A stretch of 64,000 nucleotides of DNA from Chloroflexota bacterium (GCA_009391845.1 QWJG01000001.1:1-64000), one strand, 5' to 3'. Counted from the stretch's first letter, positions 1-8,864 are shown. The notes: generated by a model from the sequence alone, not told the origin. A program made the numbers and translations.

Positions 1-880
1 CCAGCGGCGCCGCCGGGATCTCGGGCGCGGCCGCGGGGACCTCGGGTGCCGCTACCTCGTCCTCGAGGGCTGGCGCGGCCGGGTCGGACTCCTCGCCGGA
101 CGCGAGCGCCGCCACCGGAGCCTCCTCGTCGGCGGGCATGTCGATCCCGGTCGTGGGTGGCGGGGGCGGCTCCGGCCGTTCCGCCGGCCCCAGGGCGATC
201 GGCTCGGCACGGCTGCCCAGCATTAACCGGGCCCAGGAGGCGTGCACCGCGGTACCGATGTAGATGCTGTGCACCAGCACGAAGTACACCAGCACGCCGA
301 CCGGGACCAGCGCCAGCGCGATCTCTCCCTGCTTGGTTAGATTCGTCGACCAGAATCCGAAATCGATCATGATCTGAATGCCGCTGCTGGGCTCGGAGAA
401 CTGCACCAACAACGGGGCCGCCATCAGCGCGCCTGCCACCGCGCCCAGGACCACCAACCAGACGAACGCCACGATCCCGATCGGGAACTGAATCAGCAGG
501 TAGATCAGCCCCGTCCACGTCGAGGGATCGATCAGTCGCGTCTTCACCTGCTGCCGGAACGACTGGCCTCGTTCAATCCCGGTCGGCGGGCGCCGCAGTT
601 CGATGCCCGCCACGTGCCGTACGCGCCACGCTTCTAGGTCGCCGAACCAGCGCGAGATGTAGAGGCCCAGCAACAGGACGATCGGGCCGATCAGCGTCCA
701 GATCAGCGACCCACCAACAGCCAGGGTCACCACCAGGAAAACGAACGACGCGATCCCCAGTGGGAACATCAATCCCAGGTGGATCGCTCGTACCAGCGTC
801 ATCGGGTGGACGGCGGGAAGCAGTAGTTTCGCCCGCCACGACCATCTCGCTGGGTAGGCGGCCGCGAACGCATCGGTCAT
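1..880 (-). CDS. Sensor-domain-type membrane protein, C-terminus cut by window edge
   Basis: The frame is open from an ATG at 880 to the left edge with no stop, giving 293 visible residues. There are two pairs of hydrophobic segments, roughly residues 36-75 and 118-205. Between them lies a charged stretch, SRWFGDLEAWRVRHVAGIEL, that resembles the bacterial 'putative sensor' domain often found at the N-terminus of actinobacterial histidine kinases. After the last membrane segment comes a Pro/Ala/Glu-rich linker (about residues 230-293), so a further cytoplasmic domain may lie outside the window. Whether it is a kinase, another sensor or a stand-alone protein cannot be decided here. The domain call is moderate; the reading frame is clear. 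Confidence 0.7.
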   Translation of the reverse strand, partial: MTDAFAAAYPARWSWRAKLLLPAVHPMTLVRAIHLGLMFPLGIASFVFLVVTLAVGGSLIWTLIGPIVLLLGLYISRWFGDLEAWRVRHVAGIELRRPPTGIERGQSFRQQVKTRLIDPSTWTGLIYLLIQFPIGIVAFVWLVVLGAVAGALMAAPLLVQFSEPSSGIQIMIDFGFWSTNLTKQGEIALALVPVGVLVYFVLVHSIYIGTAVHASWARLMLGSRAEPIALGPAERPEPPPPPTTGIDMPADEEAPVAALASGEESDPAAPALEDEVAAPEVPAAAPEIPAAPL

Positions 881-1050
881 CGTCGGGCCCCTTGTGCACC
901 ACCGCGCCTCGCCACATCCGTGGCCGGCCTTTCAGCATCGTCGGATCGCGCTCGATCTTACGCGTCCCTCTTTCGGAGGATTGCGGAACAGGCCCGTGAA
1001 TGCGGGCGTTCTACGCGCTCTCGTAGGCGCCAGGGCCTTGCACAGGGCGG

Positions 1051-1242
1051 CTAGAGGTACGCGACCATGCTCCAGGCGACGAAGAACACCGACAGTGCGA
1101 CCGTTACATAACGCTTAAATGGACTAACTGGCGCTTGTCGGCCCCGGGCCTCATACACTCGGCGTCGGAGTCGCTCCGCAAAATCAGCCATCAGGAACGC
1201 CAGCAATACGCCACAACCACCAACGATGAGTGCCAACGTCAT
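1051..1242 (-). CDS. Small two-helix membrane protein, unknown function
   Basis: This 63-residue frame starts at ATG 1242, with GGAG about 10 nt upstream. It has two hydrophobic segments (residues 1-18 and 46-63) separated by a basic loop rich in Arg, which suggests both termini on the outer side by the positive-inside rule. It stands alone between divergent and convergent neighbours. I do not recognise a family. Its hydrophobic pattern and ribosome site favour a real gene, but size keeps confidence moderate. Confidence 0.5.
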   Translation of the reverse strand: MTLALIVGGCGVLLAFLMADFAERLRRRVYEARGRQAPVSPFKRYVTVALSVFFVAWSMVAYL

Positions 1243-1376
1243 GTCTACGGGTCTCCTCGCCGGTCGATTGGGGTCCTCGCGGTGTCCGTCACGATAGCGA
1301 TTTCTTACGCTTCGAGGGTTCTCGCGCCTACGGACCTGCAGTAATCGCGGAGGATCCGCTCGTCGATGATTCGTTC

Positions 1377-2168
1377 ATGAGCAGTCGACCTCGTCTCCCG
1401 GGAGCGCTTGCGCTGGCGGTGATCGTCTTCGTGACGGTTGGCCTCTCGCTGGTCGGTACCCCCACGCGCGCTGACGCCGCGATGACCTCAGCCGAGCAGG
1501 AAGTGCTCGACCTCATCAACGAGGAACGCGCGCGCAACGGACTCGATGCCCTCGTCGCCACGAAGACCCTCGATGCCGCGGCCGCCTGGCTCGCCGCCGA
1601 TCTCTCGACGATCGACGGGCTCGATCACACCGACACCCTTGGCCGCAGCCTCCGTGACCGCCTCAACGCCTTCGACTACCCGGCCAACTCAACCATCCGC
1701 GAGAACATCGCTGCCGGGTACGCCACGCCTGCCTCGGTGGTGAAGGGCTGGATCGAGTCGCCGGGGCACTACGCCAACATCCTCGCGAAGGACGCGATCG
1801 CCGCCGGCATCGCATTGCACGAGGTGCCCGGCACCACCTACCGCTACTTCTGGGTGATCGACTTCGGTTCGGTGGTGGACAGCTCCCCGCCGGGCGGAGC
1901 CGCGCCGCCTACGGTGACCACTGTCGCCCCGGTGCAGGTGACCGGCTCCGTGCCCACCAGTGGTGTTGGCTTGATCGTCGTGCAAGAGACCGCCGCTCCC
2001 GAGCAACTAATCGCCTCGGTGGCGGCGAAGGGCTGCACGCGCGCCACGGTCTGGATCACGTTGAACGGCGCCTTCATCGGCTATCTGCCCGGTGCGCCCG
2101 GCTTCGTGAATTCGGACTTCCCGCTGTCGCTGCCCGCCGGCACCCCGTTCATCGTGAGCTGCGCCTGA
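1377..2168 (+). CDS. CAP/SCP-domain secreted protein
   Basis: The protein has 263 residues from the ATG at 1377. An N-terminal signal segment (about residues 9-33, ending near ADA) is followed by a CAP (cysteine-rich secretory/antigen 5/PR-1) domain over about residues 36-165. Family landmarks are the opening helix EVLDLINEERARNGL, the region around GLDHTDTLG, NIAAG, GWIESPGHYANIL and the closing strand YFWVIDFG. The C-terminal ~95 residues are a Thr/Val-rich linker and an unrecognised module containing two Cys. Bacterial CAP proteins are exported and many have no known enzymatic role. The frame extends upstream of 1377, but this ATG directly precedes the signal peptide, so it is preferred. 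Confidence 0.85.
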   Translation: MSSRPRLPGALALAVIVFVTVGLSLVGTPTRADAAMTSAEQEVLDLINEERARNGLDALVATKTLDAAAAWLAADLSTIDGLDHTDTLGRSLRDRLNAFDYPANSTIRENIAAGYATPASVVKGWIESPGHYANILAKDAIAAGIALHEVPGTTYRYFWVIDFGSVVDSSPPGGAAPPTVTTVAPVQVTGSVPTSGVGLIVVQETAAPEQLIASVAAKGCTRATVWITLNGAFIGYLPGAPGFVNSDFPLSLPAGTPFIVSCA

Positions 2169-2326
2169 CCGAGGTCGCCCCACCTCGCTAATCGCCTCGT
2201 GGCATGCTGCCCCCTTGCGCGGTGCTTGAGCGTGCCACCCACTTCCCCGCCACGAATCTCCCGCACCGCCTCTGACACAGCGTCGGTCCGCGCTACGATC
2301 GATCGAACAGTTGAACGGGAGATGCG

Positions 2327-2782
2327 ATGAAACTGCTGGTCGCCGCGGACGGATCCGGAAAGCTACGGGACGTTGCCTTCCCGGCGATCGTGACCCTGGC
2401 GGACGAAACCGTCCCCGAGGTCGTCGTCCTCCACGTCGTGCGTGCTGCCAGCGAGGCCTGGAGCGACGAGGAGCTACGCCAGGTCATGGCCGAACGTAGC
2501 CACCAGCTCGAAGCCCTCGTCGTGAACGCGGACTTCGCCGTTCAGTTGCTCGTCGAGGCACTCCCCTACGGCGACCAGACGTCGGAGTACATCGCGAGGC
2601 GCGCAAGCGATCTTGAGGTCGACGCGATCGTCGTCACCAGCAAGCGCGCAACCGGGTTACTGGGCGGGCTGCTCGGCAGCCTCGCGCAGGCACTGCTCCG
2701 CGACAGCCCGGTGCCGGTGCTGGTGGTCAGACCACCTGACGAGCCCGCGACCGGTCACGCCGAGCGGACCGCTGCGAACTAG
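2327..2782 (+). CDS. Universal stress protein (UspA family)
   Basis: The 151-residue protein is a single Usp domain. It starts with a beta strand MKLLVAADGS and ends with the nucleotide-binding signature around residues 108-137 (TSKRATGLLGGLLGS, then SPVPVLVVRP), which fits the G-x2-G-x9-G-S/T pattern of ATP-binding Usp members. GGGAGATGCG supplies a ribosome site just before the ATG, and a possible -10 (TACGAT, 2293-2298) lies upstream. The 3' end overlaps the convergent epimerase gene by 4 bp. Its role in stress survival is inferred from the family only. Confidence 0.88.
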   Translation: MKLLVAADGSGKLRDVAFPAIVTLADETVPEVVVLHVVRAASEAWSDEELRQVMAERSHQLEALVVNADFAVQLLVEALPYGDQTSEYIARRASDLEVDAIVVTSKRATGLLGGLLGSLAQALLRDSPVPVLVVRPPDEPATGHAERTAAN

Positions 2783-3720
2783 CCGCGACCCGCGGCGAAT
2801 TCAGCGCGGAACCAGTCCACCGTTCGCGCCACGCCGTCGGTGAACGTCGTCTGCGGCTGCCAGTCCCACACGCGTCCTGCCTTCGCCGGATCCAGCGCGA
2901 TTCGCTGAATGTCGCCCGCCCGCTCGTCGGCGTAGACGATTGGACGCTCGTACCCGGTCAGGCGCGCCAGCTCCTCGAAGATCGCGCCGGTCGATACCTC
3001 CACGCCGGTACTGATGTCGCAGATCTCCGGCGCGCGCTCCGAAGCGCGGATCACGGCGTCCACCGTGTCATCGATGTACACATAGTCGCGCGTCTGGCTG
3101 CCGTCCCCGAACAGCGTCACCGGCTCATCGCGCAGCATCGCCCGTGTCACGATCGCGATCACGCCCGCCTCGCCGTGTGGGTTCTGCCCGGGACCGTAGA
3201 TGTTCGAGGGACGTAGGATCGAGACCTCGAGTCCCGTCTGCCGTGACACCACGCCGAGGTAGATCTCAGCCGCCGCCTTCGACGCGCCGTAGACGGACAT
3301 CGGTGCGACGGCGCTGTCCTCGTTGGCCGGCAGCTCCTCCGGGGGCGGTGCTCCGTGCATCGCACCGCCGCTGGAGATGAAGACCATTCGGCGCGAACCA
3401 ATCGCCGCCGCCGCGAACGCCAGCTCCAGCGTCGCCAGCGCGTTCGTCTCCACGTCCGTCCGCGGATCGCGCATCGAAGCGGGCACCGAAGCCTGCGCCG
3501 CGATGTGGAATACCAGCTCGGGTCGTGTCTCGTTCACCAGCGCCACGACCGCGCCGTGATCGCGGACGTCCATCGTCACCTCGCGCGCCTCGGGACCAAA
3601 GCTCCCGCGTGGCGGCGCGATATCGAGGCCGGTCACCGCGTACCCGTCGGCGATCAGCCGGCGCATCACGTGCCCGCCGACGAAACCTGATGAGCCGGTA
3701 ACCAGTGCCTGTGGAGCCAC
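2779..3720 (-). CDS. NAD-dependent sugar epimerase/dehydratase (extended SDR)
   Basis: From the GTG at 3720 the protein has 313 residues. The Rossmann motif TGSSGFVGGH lies at the N-terminus, the catalytic Tyr-Lys pair appears as YGASK, and the substrate-side motifs RPSNIYGPGQ and FGDGSQTRDYVYIDD are typical of nucleotide-sugar epimerases and 4,6-dehydratases. The frame extends upstream to 3804, but that extension lacks homology features and would place residues before the nucleotide-binding strand, so GTG 3720 is preferred. The exact substrate (UDP-glucose, UDP-galacturonate or GDP-sugar) cannot be read from the sequence. No glycan cluster surrounds it. Confidence 0.85.
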   Translation of the reverse strand: MAPQALVTGSSGFVGGHVMRRLIADGYAVTGLDIAPPRGSFGPEAREVTMDVRDHGAVVALVNETRPELVFHIAAQASVPASMRDPRTDVETNALATLELAFAAAAIGSRRMVFISSGGAMHGAPPPEELPANEDSAVAPMSVYGASKAAAEIYLGVVSRQTGLEVSILRPSNIYGPGQNPHGEAGVIAIVTRAMLRDEPVTLFGDGSQTRDYVYIDDTVDAVIRASERAPEICDISTGVEVSTGAIFEELARLTGYERPIVYADERAGDIQRIALDPAKAGRVWDWQPQTTFTDGVARTVDWFRAEFAAGRG

Positions 3721-3861
3721 GGCGTGTCCTCTCAACCGTTGGGCGCTTGTCGAGTATCGAGACCCGGACGCGCGCGCGGCAAGGCGGACAGCCGGCGGAA
3801 CCATCGAGGTGAGCGGGTTCCCGTTGCTGCGGGCCGCTGACGGCTGCCGCCGATCGGGGCG

Positions 3862-4248
3862 CTAGCCCTCGGGCCAGCCGGGCACCTCGTGCGGGGACAC
3901 GCTGCGGAACTTCACCACCGAGCACGCGTACCACTCCGCGTCGGAGACCCAGCAATAGTTGGAAGCCCATGCGGGCCGGACGGCCGGACGCTGTGTCAGG
4001 CTGGCGTCCATCGCACCGTTGTCCAGGCAGTCACGCGCGTGCGCCAGCTCATGGACCAGCGTTTCCAGCGTCACCGTCGGTGATAGCCACAGCTCCGGTC
4101 CGCTTGCTGGGCAGCCCATCGCGGCCTCCGCCTCCCGTGCGTTGCCGTACAGATCGGTGAATTGAACCGGTCCGTCCAGTCGGTGCACGGTCATGCTGGG
4201 CGCGACCGCGGTCCACAGCGCAATGAGTAGGGGGATTAGTAGCTGCAT
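3862..4248 (-). CDS. Small exported protein with HELAH zinc-site motif
   Basis: The protein has 128 residues from ATG 4248. Residues 1-16 form a signal-like hydrophobic segment. Around residues 66-74 is LVHELAHARD, an HExxH metalloprotease-type helix. Four Cys (near GCPAS, RDCLDNG, NYCWV, ACSVV) could form disulfides outside the cell. No third zinc ligand could be assigned with confidence. It is probably a small secreted or membrane-tethered metallopeptidase-like protein. The longer frame to 4302 puts charged residues before the signal and is less likely. Confidence 0.6.
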   Translation of the reverse strand: MQLLIPLLIALWTAVAPSMTVHRLDGPVQFTDLYGNAREAEAAMGCPASGPELWLSPTVTLETLVHELAHARDCLDNGAMDASLTQRPAVRPAWASNYCWVSDAEWYACSVVKFRSVSPHEVPGWPEG

Positions 4249-4512
4249 CGGCCGTTCCTCATCCAGCGACGGACGGCGTCCGCCTCTGTAATCGGTCGGC
4301 ACGACTAGGGGGTTCCCGTAGGGGTTCCCCCGACTGGGTGGACCCGCAGGTGCTCGTCGCCGTCAGCGGACCATCAGGCGCGAAGGGCGCACCCTGGTGC
4401 CGTGGGCCCCGTGGCACGCGCCAGCCGGTGCGCGGGATCGATGGTGATCGGGATTGCGGACGGTCGTCGTCGCTGCGTGGACCCTGTTCCCGTGGCGCGC
4501 TCAGGGGGATCC

Positions 4513-4914
4513 ATGGCTCAAGTCGAGGTCAACCAGCCAGAAGCTGGAACGAGCAGGATCGTCGGTGGTGCGCTGGTGGCGTTCGCCGCCGCAGCGATCT
4601 TCGTCGTGCTCACCGCTCGCACGGGGACCACCTATCACCTCTTCCCGTTGCTGATCGCCTTCCTCCCCGCTGGACTGCCGCGCGTGCTCGCTGAGCGGCA
4701 GCTCGGCTCTCGCGAGGCGACGATTGCCGCCGTCATCGGACTGCTCGCCATGGGCGGCGCCTGGCTCGCGCTTGCCCTCCTCGATGAGATGCCCAGCGCC
4801 ACCCTCATTGCCGACCAGCCCGGTGGGGTCGGCGGCGAATTCGCGCTCTTCGGCATCGCCGGCGCACTCCTCGGCGGCTGGTGGTGCTCGCGGCCGGTCA
4901 TGCCGCCAGCCTGA
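4513..4914 (+). CDS. Four-helix integral membrane protein, unknown function
   Basis: The protein has 133 residues from ATG 4513, with a strong GGGGGA ribosome site. Hydrophobic segments lie near residues 18-35, 42-55, 70-90 and 105-125. The short N-terminal tail is hydrophilic. No family is recognised. It lies immediately upstream of the SRAP gene but is separated from it by a probable promoter, so co-transcription is not required. The frame can be extended upstream to 4402, but that part is Arg-rich and has the look of noncoding GC-rich DNA. Confidence 0.6.
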   Translation: MAQVEVNQPEAGTSRIVGGALVAFAAAAIFVVLTARTGTTYHLFPLLIAFLPAGLPRVLAERQLGSREATIAAVIGLLAMGGAWLALALLDEMPSATLIADQPGGVGGEFALFGIAGALLGGWWCSRPVMPPA

Positions 4915-4940
4915 TCAGTGCAACCCTGACCACCGCGACC

Positions 4941-4969
4941 CTGACCGGCGTCATCCCCTGACGTAGAAT
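4941..4969 (+). promoter_or_regulatory. Promoter of the SRAP gene, probably leaderless
   Basis: A CTGACC box (4941-4946) and a TAGAAT box (4964-4969) are separated by 17 bp. The -10 box ends 6 bp before the ATG at 4976 and no Shine-Dalgarno sequence is present, so transcription probably starts at or next to the start codon. Confidence 0.5.
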
Positions 4970-4975
4970 CCGCGC

Positions 4976-5686
4976 ATGTGCGGCCGCTTCACCCTGACCA
5001 TCGAGGACCGCGATCTCCTCGCCGCCCTCCTCGGCGTGTCCCCCGAGGACATCGACGATTCCTGGCAGCCTCGCTGGAACGTCGCGCCGATGCAGGAGCA
5101 CTGGATCGTGCGCCCGGCCGCGACCCGCGAGGACCGTGCGCTGGTCCGCGCGACCTGGGGTCTCGTCAACGCCTGGGACCCCAACCGCACTGGCGCCGCG
5201 CGTCAGATCAACGCCCGCGCCGAATCGCTCGAGGAGCGCTCCGCCTACCGCGCGGCCTTCCGCGCCACGCGCTGCATCGTCCCCGCCGATGGCTTCTACG
5301 AGTGGACGGGGGAGCGCGAGGCACGGCGCCCGTTCTGGTTCCACCGTCCTGACGATGGACTGGTGCTTTTCGCCGGGCTCTACACGGAAGCACAACTCCC
5401 CGGCGAACTGCGTCCGACCACGACCTTCACCATCATCACCACGCCCGCCAGCGGCGCGGTCAGTCACATCCACGACCGCATGCCAGCGATCCTGGACGGT
5501 GACGAAGCGGCCGACGAGTGGTTGGCGGCGGGACAGCCCGCCGAACGGCTCCGGGCGCTGCTGCGCCCTGCACCCCCGGACACCCTCGTCGCTCGCGCCG
5601 TCAGCCGGCGCGTGAACGCCGTCGCCGCGGACGACCCGGCCTGCCTGGTCGAAGCGGAAGCGGACACCCAGGGCGCGCTGTTCTAG
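4976..5686 (+). CDS. SRAP-domain abasic-site DNA-protein crosslink protein (YedK/HMCES family)
   Basis: The 236-residue protein begins MCGRFTL. Cys2 becomes N-terminal after Met removal and in this family forms a thiazolidine crosslink to abasic sites in single-stranded DNA, shielding them during replication. Other conserved active-site residues are visible: Asn in INARAES, Glu in GFYEW and His in SHIHDRMP. Length matches the family (about 220-240). The gene appears to have its own promoter and a leaderless transcript. It is a single gene without an operon partner here. Confidence 0.93.
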   Translation: MCGRFTLTIEDRDLLAALLGVSPEDIDDSWQPRWNVAPMQEHWIVRPAATREDRALVRATWGLVNAWDPNRTGAARQINARAESLEERSAYRAAFRATRCIVPADGFYEWTGEREARRPFWFHRPDDGLVLFAGLYTEAQLPGELRPTTTFTIITTPASGAVSHIHDRMPAILDGDEAADEWLAAGQPAERLRALLRPAPPDTLVARAVSRRVNAVAADDPACLVEAEADTQGALF

Positions 5687-5726
5687 GGCGCGCTTCCGCG
5701 GCGCGGGCCCTGGCCCGATCTGCGGA

Positions 5727-6215
5727 CTACACGCTGGAGCGGGTGAAGACCTTCTTCACGCCCGGGAGCAGTTGCTTCGTTTCCACGATCGACAACTGAT
5801 CGACGTCGCCTCGTGTCGTCACGAACTGCTGCAGCCAACGTCCCGCCGGCTGAGCCGCCACCACGGCCAGCATCGCCGCCGTCGTTGCGCTCATGAAGCC
5901 GTCGCTGCGGCCCTGGCGTTTGGCACGACGCATCGCGCCCAGTGCTGCAGCCGCCGTGAACAGGCCGGTGACCGCGATGTTCGTCCCGCAGAGCGGCGAC
6001 ACCGCGAGGCCCGGTTGTCCGTTCTGCATCCGGCGCAGCGCCTCGTGGGCGCACTCATCCAGCACCGTCTGATCGACCTTGCCGACGATGAAGAAGCCGT
6101 TCCCGCTCGCTCGCCCCGCGATTCGCTGGGGCCCGCTCCGTTCGAACAGGATTGCGACTGTCGCGTGTTCGAGGCCGTGGTTGCGGCGGACCGCGTTGAG
6201 CCAGCGTCCGATCAT
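5727..6215 (-). CDS. DUF6391 membrane-associated protein
   Basis: The 162-residue protein starts at ATG 6215, with GGAG 6 nt upstream. Near the N-terminus is NHGLEHATVAIL, the hallmark of DUF6391 proteins known mainly from cyanobacteria and Chloroflexota, followed by RIAGRASGNGFFIVG. A hydrophobic segment with SPLCGTNIAVTGLFTAAAAL around residues 75-95 and another near residues 115-130 suggest membrane association. The HxxEHA pattern could bind metal, but no function is established. It lies downstream of the lysozyme-like gene, separated by tandem repeats. Confidence 0.75.
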   Translation of the reverse strand: MIGRWLNAVRRNHGLEHATVAILFERSGPQRIAGRASGNGFFIVGKVDQTVLDECAHEALRRMQNGQPGLAVSPLCGTNIAVTGLFTAAAALGAMRRAKRQGRSDGFMSATTAAMLAVVAAQPAGRWLQQFVTTRGDVDQLSIVETKQLLPGVKKVFTRSSV

Positions 6216-6285
6216 CGGAACTCCGTTCTGCACGATGGTGAGGAATCTTGAGTATAGGCGGCCTGCGTGGACGCTCGACTCGCCC

Positions 6286-6378
6286 GCGACCCGTGAGGGC
6301 GCTCGGCTCGTACCGGGCGACCCGTGAGGGCGCTCGGCTCGTACCGGGCGACCCGTTAGGGCGCTCGGCTCGTACCCG
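6286..6378 (-). repeat. Three tandem 31-bp direct repeats covering a stop codon
   Basis: Three copies begin at 6286, 6317 and 6348 with an exact 31-bp period (the last copy carries one extra C). On the minus strand the copy nearest the upstream gene (6348-6378) encodes the last residues of that gene and holds its TAA stop. The other two copies have C in place of the second base of that stop (TCA), so they are not stops, and lie in the spacer before the DUF6391 gene. The block looks like amplification of a gene's 3' end. Confidence 0.9.
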
Positions 6379-7708
6379 GTGCTGCCACCTCGAACTCCGC
6401 GACCACCTGCACTCGAATCGTGGTGCTGCCGGACGCGTTCGGCGAGGTGATCGTGATCGTCCCGGACGCCCGTGAGGCGGGGAGCAACGTGGGGTTGATC
6501 GACACCGTGATCTCGCCGTTGGGGCAGCCTGATGCGGTACAGCGCACCCCGGAGCCAACCGCGCTGCCGGCGGGTGGGTCGACGATCAGGAAATTGTCGG
6601 ACGGCTTCGCGAACCACGACAACACACCGCTGCCCGGGTTCGCGATCCGGATCGTCGCCCGCGCCTGATCCGGCGTCCCGTTCGTATGAATCGTGATCGC
6701 GCCCGCGTTCACTGAGAGTTGCGGCGAACCGGCAAGCGTCGCGCGGATGTTCGCCGGAAGTTGCGGGGTTGTCGTGCGGTGCGACGGGCTCGGTGTCGGG
6801 ATATCCATCCCGTTGTAGGGGAACTCGAAACTTGCCAGCCGCATCGCGTTGAAGAACTGCGGGTTCGTCAGGTCCGGCAACGACACTGGCACCGCCGCCC
6901 AGAGATCGCGACCAGCGCGCTCCGCCGGGTTCGCCACGCAACCGTACACGAGTTCCTGGTACGGATAGCGTGTCCGCGATTGCGTGCCGTCGCAGCGGTA
7001 CGCGGAGCGTGGCCACGCCTGGTTCGGATCCAGCGGGTGGTTGCTCTGGCGTGACCCGGGGCCCGTGAACCCGTTGTAGGCCCACACCGCGTAGTACCAG
7101 TTCTCGATGATCGTCGGGTCGGCGTTCGTGTTCGTCCCAGCGATCGGTCGCAGACCCGGTGCGTCGTTCCACTTCGAGGCCAGGATGCTCGCGCCACGTG
7201 CGACGTTGTGGAGGTCGCTGGTCGCCACGGCAATCTGGTTGCTTGTCGGCTGGCCTCCGGCTCCCAGCGGCACCGTCATCCCGCTCGTCACCTGCATGAT
7301 CCCGTGCCCGCAGTCGAACGACACCAGCGCCGGTCCGATCGCCTCGAACGGCGTCGACCGCGAGGCCATCGTCATCGAGGACTCCACCCACCCGATCGCG
7401 CGCAGGATCTCCACCGGCAGCGCCGACGCCCCGAAGCTGCGGTTTGCGCGCGTGCCCACCTCGACCGCCGGCAGCTCGAAATACGGATCGCCGGGGAAGA
7501 GCTGGTTCGAGGCCGCCGCGCTCATCACCAGCAGGTAGCGTTCCCGCAACGCGTCCGCCTCGTAGGTCGCCGGCCGCAGCGGATCGAACGCGCACGCCGT
7601 CGCCGGCGTCGGCGTTGCGCCACCCTCGAGGGCGAGCGCCGAAACGATCGCGCCGAACAGCGCGACCATCGCAAGCGTTCGTCGTGCTCGCGTCATCTGG
7701 CTAGGCAC
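6356..7708 (-). CDS. Secreted lysozyme-like (SLT-type) protein with C-terminal Ig-like/BACON-like domain
   Basis: The protein has 450 residues. It has a signal peptide (about 1-38), then a lytic-transglycosylase/lysozyme-like domain. There ALPVEILRAIGWVESS carries the probable catalytic Glu and GHGIMQVTSGM is the conserved helix. The C-terminal part (about 325-445) is Ser/Thr/Gly-rich and resembles BACON or Ig-like beta domains (ARATIRIANPGSGVLSWF, then GTITITSPNASG). It probably acts on peptidoglycan or other polysaccharide outside the membrane. The start overlaps the stop of the upstream propeller gene by 8 bp, suggesting translational coupling. Its stop codon lies inside a tandem repeat. 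Confidence 0.75.
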   Translation of the reverse strand: MPSQMTRARRTLAMVALFGAIVSALALEGGATPTPATACAFDPLRPATYEADALRERYLLVMSAAASNQLFPGDPYFELPAVEVGTRANRSFGASALPVEILRAIGWVESSMTMASRSTPFEAIGPALVSFDCGHGIMQVTSGMTVPLGAGGQPTSNQIAVATSDLHNVARGASILASKWNDAPGLRPIAGTNTNADPTIIENWYYAVWAYNGFTGPGSRQSNHPLDPNQAWPRSAYRCDGTQSRTRYPYQELVYGCVANPAERAGRDLWAAVPVSLPDLTNPQFFNAMRLASFEFPYNGMDIPTPSPSHRTTTPQLPANIRATLAGSPQLSVNAGAITIHTNGTPDQARATIRIANPGSGVLSWFAKPSDNFLIVDPPAGSAVGSGVRCTASGCPNGEITVSINPTLLPASRASGTITITSPNASGSTTIRVQVVAEFEVAAPGTSRAP

Positions 7709-8837
7709 CGGTCCAACCGAGGAAGATCAGCTCTGTCTCGGTCGCGATCTCGGCTCGCGACGCATCGAGGCCGATCAACACCAGCGTCTCGACGCCGGGC
7801 TGTTGCGAGTTGAATCCGCTGAAGTGACGGACCGCTAGGTAGTCGCCGGCCGCGCTCCAGCCCAGCGGCACATCAAAGCCTGCCGGGTCCGCCGCCAGCG
7901 TCGTGCTCACCGCGGCGCCGATGACCAGCGGCGCCGCGCCGTCCGCCGTCGCCTCGCGCCCAATCGCCAACGCGCCGTCGCTGCGCCACGTCGGGCTGTA
8001 CTGCTCGCCCACCACCGAGGTGACCAGCGCCTGGCTGTTTCCGCTGCGACCGCCGAGCGTCAGCACCTGCGCCTGGTGCACGATTCGTTCCGCCTGCAAC
8101 AGCGGCGCGACGAACGCGACCGCGTCGCCGGCCGGCGACATGCTCCAGTCGCGCGCAATCTCGTCCGAGGCGTGCAACACCACCGTCGCCGCGGATCCCT
8201 CGGATACGCGAACCAGATCCGTCCCGGCCGCCGACAGTCGGGTGAAGAGCACCGCGCCGCTCTGGTCGAACCCGACCGGGAACAAGCCGAACGACTGCGC
8301 TTCGCGGTGGAGCACCCGTCGCGCGCGTGTCGTCAGATCGACCCGCACCAGCGATTGCGCGCCGTCCTCTTCGGTTCGTCGGTACACCAGCACGTCGCCG
8401 TCCTGGCGCAGCACCGGTGCGGCCAGCAGATCCGCGTCGCGCGCCAGCCGGCTCGCGGATGCGGTATTGACGTCCAGCAACCACAGTTCCGCCGCGCTCG
8501 TTCGTTCCGGCGCCGCGTTCGGCGGCAGCACCGTGTAGGCCGTTTTCCCGGCAACCATCTCCGGCGCGGGGTTCAGCCCCCAGCCGCTCGCGTGTGGCAC
8601 CGATTGGATCCGTGTGCGTGCGGTCGGATCGCTTGCTGGGGCAACGAAGATCTCGTCCGCCGAGGGACCGAACTCCGCGAAGACCAGCGTTGGTTCGGAG
8701 GTGGTCACCAGCTCCGGCTGAACATCACCAGTGCGCACCAACGCGGCAACCACTGCCGCTACCGCAAGCACGGCGACGAGCCCGGCGGAGCCGAGCACGA
8801 GACGAATGACCCGAGGTGGGCGAGGTTGAAGGGCCAT
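7701..8837 (-). CDS. Membrane-anchored TolB-like beta-propeller protein
   Basis: The 378-residue protein has one N-terminal transmembrane segment (about 10-36) and an extracytoplasmic region of repeated strands such as AELWLLDVNTASASRLA, QSLVRVDLTTRARRV and DWSMSPAGDAVAFVAP. These fit WD40/TolB-like (PD40) propeller blades. No catalytic motif is seen. It forms an operon with the lysozyme-like protein downstream (8-bp overlap), so it may scaffold or regulate that activity. The exact blade number cannot be stated without structure prediction. Confidence 0.65.
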   Translation of the reverse strand: MALQPRPPRVIRLVLGSAGLVAVLAVAAVVAALVRTGDVQPELVTTSEPTLVFAEFGPSADEIFVAPASDPTARTRIQSVPHASGWGLNPAPEMVAGKTAYTVLPPNAAPERTSAAELWLLDVNTASASRLARDADLLAAPVLRQDGDVLVYRRTEEDGAQSLVRVDLTTRARRVLHREAQSFGLFPVGFDQSGAVLFTRLSAAGTDLVRVSEGSAATVVLHASDEIARDWSMSPAGDAVAFVAPLLQAERIVHQAQVLTLGGRSGNSQALVTSVVGEQYSPTWRSDGALAIGREATADGAAPLVIGAAVSTTLAADPAGFDVPLGWSAAGDYLAVRHFSGFNSQQPGVETLVLIGLDASRAEIATETELIFLGWTGA

Positions 8838-8864
8838 AGGATCCGGCGACCGATCGTCAGATCT

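Noticed and set aside
5727..7595. 622-codon minus-strand frame spanning the DUF6391 and lysozyme-like genes
   Set aside because: Its second half is the DUF6391 protein; its first half is an out-of-frame shadow of the lysozyme-like gene joined through the repeats.
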